NCBI GenBank assembly: GCA_900557385.1
Contig: USSP01000057.1
Coordinates: 1-9,167, forward strand
From: an uncultured Lachnospiraceae bacterium
GTDB taxonomy: Bacteria; Bacillota; Clostridia; Lachnospirales; Lachnospiraceae
DNA: 9,167 bases
Reading direction: 5' to 3'
A program made the position numbers and the translations under genes. Below, one piece after another: positions 6,547-9,167 of this stretch. The notes beneath the pieces were generated by a model. That model had not been told where the DNA came from. It did not search any database and saw nothing but the letters and a program-made list of their open reading frames with translations. The first letter of the stretch is position 1, and each line of letters opens with the position of its first letter.

Positions 6547-7230
6547 CTATACAGAAGAGGCATTTCCCATCAACTCATACAATTTTTTCATGGCCTGGGA
6601 GATGCCTCCCACCTCGTCAATGATTCCTTCCTGCACTGCCTGCTCTCCCACCAGGATCGTTCCTACATCCTTGGTGAGCATCTCAGTCTCCATGAGAAGT
6701 TCTTCAAAGCGTTCCGGTTTAATTTTACAATGACGGTAAACAAAACCGGAAATTCGATCCTGAATCTGCCGGAAATAATCAAAGGTTTGTGGCACACCGA
6801 TAACCATCCCGTTTAGGCGGACGGGATGGATCACCATGGTTCCTGTAGGCACGATAAACGAATAGTTGGTGCTTACCGCTATAGGAACACCAATGGAATG
6901 ACTTCCACCCAGAACCAGGGACACCGTAGGTTTGCTTAACGAACTGATCATCTCTGCAATGGCAAGTCCTGCTTCCACATCACCGCCCATGGTATTGAGC
7001 AGGAAAAGAACGCCGCCGATTTCCCTGCTGTCCTCAATGGATGCCAGTTCCGGCAGAATATGTTCATACTTGGTGGTTTTGGAAGATTGCCCCAGGATAT
7101 CATGTCCTTCAATTTCTCCAATAATGGTCATGAGATGGATTTTATGCCGGTTATCTTTCCCTTCCATGATAACCTGACCGGTTTCCTTAATCAGATCCTG
7201 TTTCTTTTCTTCTTTCTCAATCTTCTCCAT
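6547..7230 (-). CDS. tepA: TepA-like ClpP-family serine peptidase (translocation-enhancing protein)
   Basis: A 227-residue ClpP-fold protein closely resembling Bacillus subtilis TepA (YmfB). Shared stretches include LMTIIGEIEGH (33-43), TTKYEHILP (52-60), LLNTMGGDVEAGLAIAEM (77-94), SLSKPTVSLVLGG (97-109) and IHPVRLNGMVIGVPQTF (134-150). By alignment with ClpP, the nucleophile is Ser112 in GGSHSIGVP and the catalytic His is His135; Asp188 in TKDVG is a likely third member. It has no signal peptide and starts with a charged, Lys/Glu-rich 30-residue segment. In Bacillus, TepA was reported to aid protein secretion and its gene lies beside spoIIIE. The ATG is preceded by AAGGAAGGA. A terminator upstream (7312-7353) implies its own promoter in 7231-7310, but I see no convincing -35/-10 pair there. 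Confidence 0.93.
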   Translation of the reverse strand: MEKIEKEEKKQDLIKETGQVIMEGKDNRHKIHLMTIIGEIEGHDILGQSSKTTKYEHILPELASIEDSREIGGVLFLLNTMGGDVEAGLAIAEMISSLSKPTVSLVLGGSHSIGVPIAVSTNYSFIVPTGTMVIHPVRLNGMVIGVPQTFDYFRQIQDRISGFVYRHCKIKPERFEELLMETEMLTKDVGTILVGEQAVQEGIIDEVGGISQAMKKLYELMGNASSV

Positions 7231-7311
7231 GATCCTTCCTTATCTTCCTTCCTGTTATTGCTGCATCCTTATGACATGCTTTTACTTTCTGAAAAAGGCC
7301 TATGTTTTTAT

Positions 7312-7353
7312 AAAAAAAGAAGAACCTCTTCTCTTTTGAAAAGAAAAGGTTCT
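7312..7353 (-). terminator. Rho-independent terminator after the membrane-protein gene
   Basis: AGAACCT (7321-7327) pairs with AGGTTCT (7347-7353), and the pairing continues inward to a 15-bp stem (two G-U pairs) with a three-base loop. On the minus strand the stem is followed by two bases and then seven T (complement of A7312-7318). It ends transcripts from the 7389-8126 gene and isolates the TepA gene. On the plus strand the following bases (CTCTTAG) form only a poor U-tract, so plus-strand termination is unlikely. Confidence 0.88.
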
Positions 7354-7388
7354 CTCTTAGTATGCATAAATCCTATTATTTTATGATT

Positions 7389-8126
7389 TTATTTCAAATC
7401 AAAATCATCATCCGAAGTAATTTCCACATCGAAATGCATCAGTTCCTCCGAAATATCCTGTGTGAAATCGACAGTCTCTCGCTTCACATGTTTCTTCGGT
7501 CCCGGCAGGACATTAGGAATTTGTTTGTAATTTTCCTCCGGCAATGCTTCTGCAGGTATCTCTTCCACAGGTGTTTTCTCTGCTTCCCCTGCTTCCGGTA
7601 TGGTCTTTTCTGCCTTTCGTTTCAATACCATACGGCATCTTCTCCACACTTCCGTGAGTACAAATACAATCAGCCATAAAATCACCGTCACTGCCAGAAC
7701 AATCAGCACTCCGGCTCTAAGCTGGTACACATCCTCCGGTCGCAGCCATACTGTCGCAACGCAGACAGCCAGTGTAATTGTTGCGATCCATCCTCCGGTC
7801 AGTAATCGGCGTATCGTCAGATACCCAAACAATACTGCAAACATCCAGAGTACATTCTGAAATTGTCTTGCCACTGCCATTGAGTTTCCAAAAACGGAAA
7901 GGACACTATGAAGGATCTGCACGTAGCAGCGATTTAAGTGATCGCCAATCAGTTCCGGATGGTAGTTCAAACTCACACTTGCCATCTCTAACAGCCACTC
8001 GCTGTGCTCGATCCTTGCAACTGTCGTCTTGGTTATTGCAAATTCTACCGGAGCTGTCACAAAGGCTACCAGTAATGCCACCGCCAGAAATAACTGAAGT
8101 AAGGATTTTCTCTTTGGTTTTTGCAT
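7389..8126 (-). CDS. Uncharacterised membrane protein with acidic, motif-bearing C-terminal tail
   Basis: I do not recognise a named family. The 245 residues show a basic N-terminus (QKPKRKS), a hydrophobic helix at about 9-31, a loop of roughly 55 residues, and three further helices near 88-107, 112-128 and 138-160. A basic turn (WRRCRMVLKRK, 161-171) then leads into a cytoplasmic tail rich in Glu and Pro. The tail ends with NVLPGPKKHVKRE (205-217) and a very acidic end (EITSDDDFDLK); the Pro-Lys-His stretch looks like a conserved docking or family motif. The ATG at 8124-8126 is chosen because GGAG lies ten bases upstream; a TTG at 8160-8162 would reach back into the preceding gene. The start follows that gene's stop by one base, so the two are coupled, and a strong terminator follows. 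Confidence 0.8.
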   Translation of the reverse strand: MQKPKRKSLLQLFLAVALLVAFVTAPVEFAITKTTVARIEHSEWLLEMASVSLNYHPELIGDHLNRCYVQILHSVLSVFGNSMAVARQFQNVLWMFAVLFGYLTIRRLLTGGWIATITLAVCVATVWLRPEDVYQLRAGVLIVLAVTVILWLIVFVLTEVWRRCRMVLKRKAEKTIPEAGEAEKTPVEEIPAEALPEENYKQIPNVLPGPKKHVKRETVDFTQDISEELMHFDVEITSDDDFDLK

Positions 8127-8127
8127 A

Positions 8128-9167
8128 TTATACCAACTCCAATGCCTGCTCCAAATCAGCAATAATATCTTTTACATTTTCAATACCCACAGAGAAACGA
8201 ATCAGATCCGGTGCAACGCCGGCATCGATCAGCTGCTCGTCCGTCATCTGGCGGTGGGTATGGCTGGCAGGATGCAGGACACAGGTTCTGGCGTCTGCAA
8301 CATGGGTTACAATGGCTGCCAGTTTTTAGCCGTCCATCATTTTGGATGCCGCTGCTCTGCCACCCTTTAATCCAAAGGAAATAACACCACAGGTACCATT
8401 CGGCATATATTTCTGTGCCAGTGCATGATATTTATTGGAAGGCAGACCAGGGTAATTGACCCATGCCACTTTCTCATGGCTCTCTAAGAACTCTGCCACT
8501 GCCTGTGCATTGGAGCAATGACGTTCCATCCGAAGAGGCAGCGTCTCCAGACCTACATTTAACAAAAAGGCATTCTGGGGAGACTGGATCGATCCCAAAT
8601 CACGCATCAGCTGGGAAGTTGCCTTGGTAATGTAAGCCAGCTTGCCGAATTTCTCCGTATAGGTGATGCCATGGTAGGACTCGTCCGGGGTACAGAGTCC
8701 CGGGAATTTCTCCGGGTATCTGGTCCAGTCGAAATTACCGGAATCCACAATACATCCACCTACGGACATCGCATGTCCGTCCATGTATTTGGTAGTGGAA
8801 TGGGTTACAATATCTGCCCCCCATTTGAAAGGGTTGCAGTTAATAGGGGTTGCAAAGGTATTGTCCACAATAAGGGGCACACCATGGGCATGTGCCAGAT
8901 TGGCAAATTTTTCAATATCCAGGACAACCAGTGCCGGATTCGCAATGGTTTCTGCAAATACGCACTTGGTGTTGGGTCTGAATGCCTTTTCCAACTCTTC
9001 TGCCGGTAAATCCGGGTCAACTACGGTACATGCAATCCCCATCTTTTTCATCGTACAAGTCAGAAGGTTAAAGGTTCCACCGTACACGGTGGCTGACATG
9101 ATGCAGTGGTCACCCGCTTCACAGATATTAAACACTGAGTAGTAAGTAGCTGCCTGACCGGAAGAAG
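8128..9167 (-). pseudogene. O-acetylhomoserine sulfhydrylase-type PLP enzyme, interrupted by an in-frame TAA (5' end outside window)
   Basis: The frame is open from the right edge and encodes 279 residues, then TAA at 8326-8328, then 65 further family-like residues to a second TAA at 8128-8130. O-acetylhomoserine sulfhydrylase (MetY/Cys_Met_Meta_PP family) makes homocysteine from O-acetylhomoserine and sulfide. Visible, numbering from the edge, are SSGQAA (1-6), VDNTFATP (100-107, Asp101 for the PLP ring), HSTTKYMDGH (122-131, Lys126 for the Schiff base), GLETLPLRMERH and WVNYPGLPSNKYH. At the stop, family members read like DSLKL where this has DG-stop-KL, so one T-to-A change in a TTA codon explains it. 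The lost part contains HPASHTH and LIRFSVGIE, whose Arg normally binds the substrate carboxylate. A protein ending at 8326 would probably be inactive. The last roughly 80 N-terminal residues expected for the family lie beyond the window. A sequencing error is the main alternative. Confidence 0.82.

Noticed and set aside
8127..8162. TTG start at 8160-8162 for the four-helix membrane protein
   Set aside because: The extra 12 residues overlap the end of the sulfhydrylase frame; the ATG at 8124-8126 has a GGAG ten bases upstream and begins the typical basic N-terminus.
8671..9142. Plus-strand open frames opposite the sulfhydrylase gene
   Set aside because: They are antisense to conserved PLP-enzyme sequence and have no family-like features.

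Overview
The window looks like chromosomal DNA of a Gram-positive anaerobe of the Clostridia, most likely a Lachnospiraceae-type gut bacterium. This is inferred from protein character: a SpoIIIE/FtsK-type translocase, a TepA-type ClpP relative, a PyrB/PyrI pair, TTG and GTG starts behind strong AGGAGG-like ribosome sites, and moderate GC content. No organism can be named from the sequence alone.

Layout. Bases 1-733 (minus) hold the N-terminal membrane domain of an FtsK/SpoIIIE DNA translocase, cut by the window edge, with a good promoter at 783-811. Bases 850-1740 (minus) encode a LysR-family regulator. It is divergent from a compact plus-strand operon: argG (1860-3080), a divergent purA (3096-4397), pyrB (4394-5341) and pyrI (5335-5760). 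A YoaK/DUF1275 membrane protein (5818-6540) follows, probably as read-through. Three minus-strand genes then come in from the right: a disrupted O-acetylhomoserine sulfhydrylase-type gene (8128-9167, open at the right edge), a four-helix membrane protein with an acidic tail (7389-8126), and, after a strong terminator (7312-7353), a TepA-like serine peptidase (6547-7230).

How the genes work together. ArgG, PurA and the PyrB/PyrI complex belong to three different pathways (arginine, AMP, UMP), but each consumes L-aspartate. The genes are 15 bp apart or overlapping, behind one promoter and a divergent LysR gene, so the cluster reads as an aspartate-use operon. The PurA copy departs from the usual family sequence at several substrate-site motifs.

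Two structural points stand out. First, tepA and ftsK/spoIIIE are near neighbours in Bacillus and point the same way here, but are separated by the roughly 5.8-kb LysR/aspartate/YoaK block, as if it had been inserted between them. Second, the sulfhydrylase frame carries one in-frame TAA where the family normally has leucine, with the whole C-terminal part intact after it. That suggests a very recent nonsense mutation or a sequencing error.

No tRNA, rRNA, CRISPR array, IS element or attachment site was seen. There is no gene-free stretch over 300 bases.
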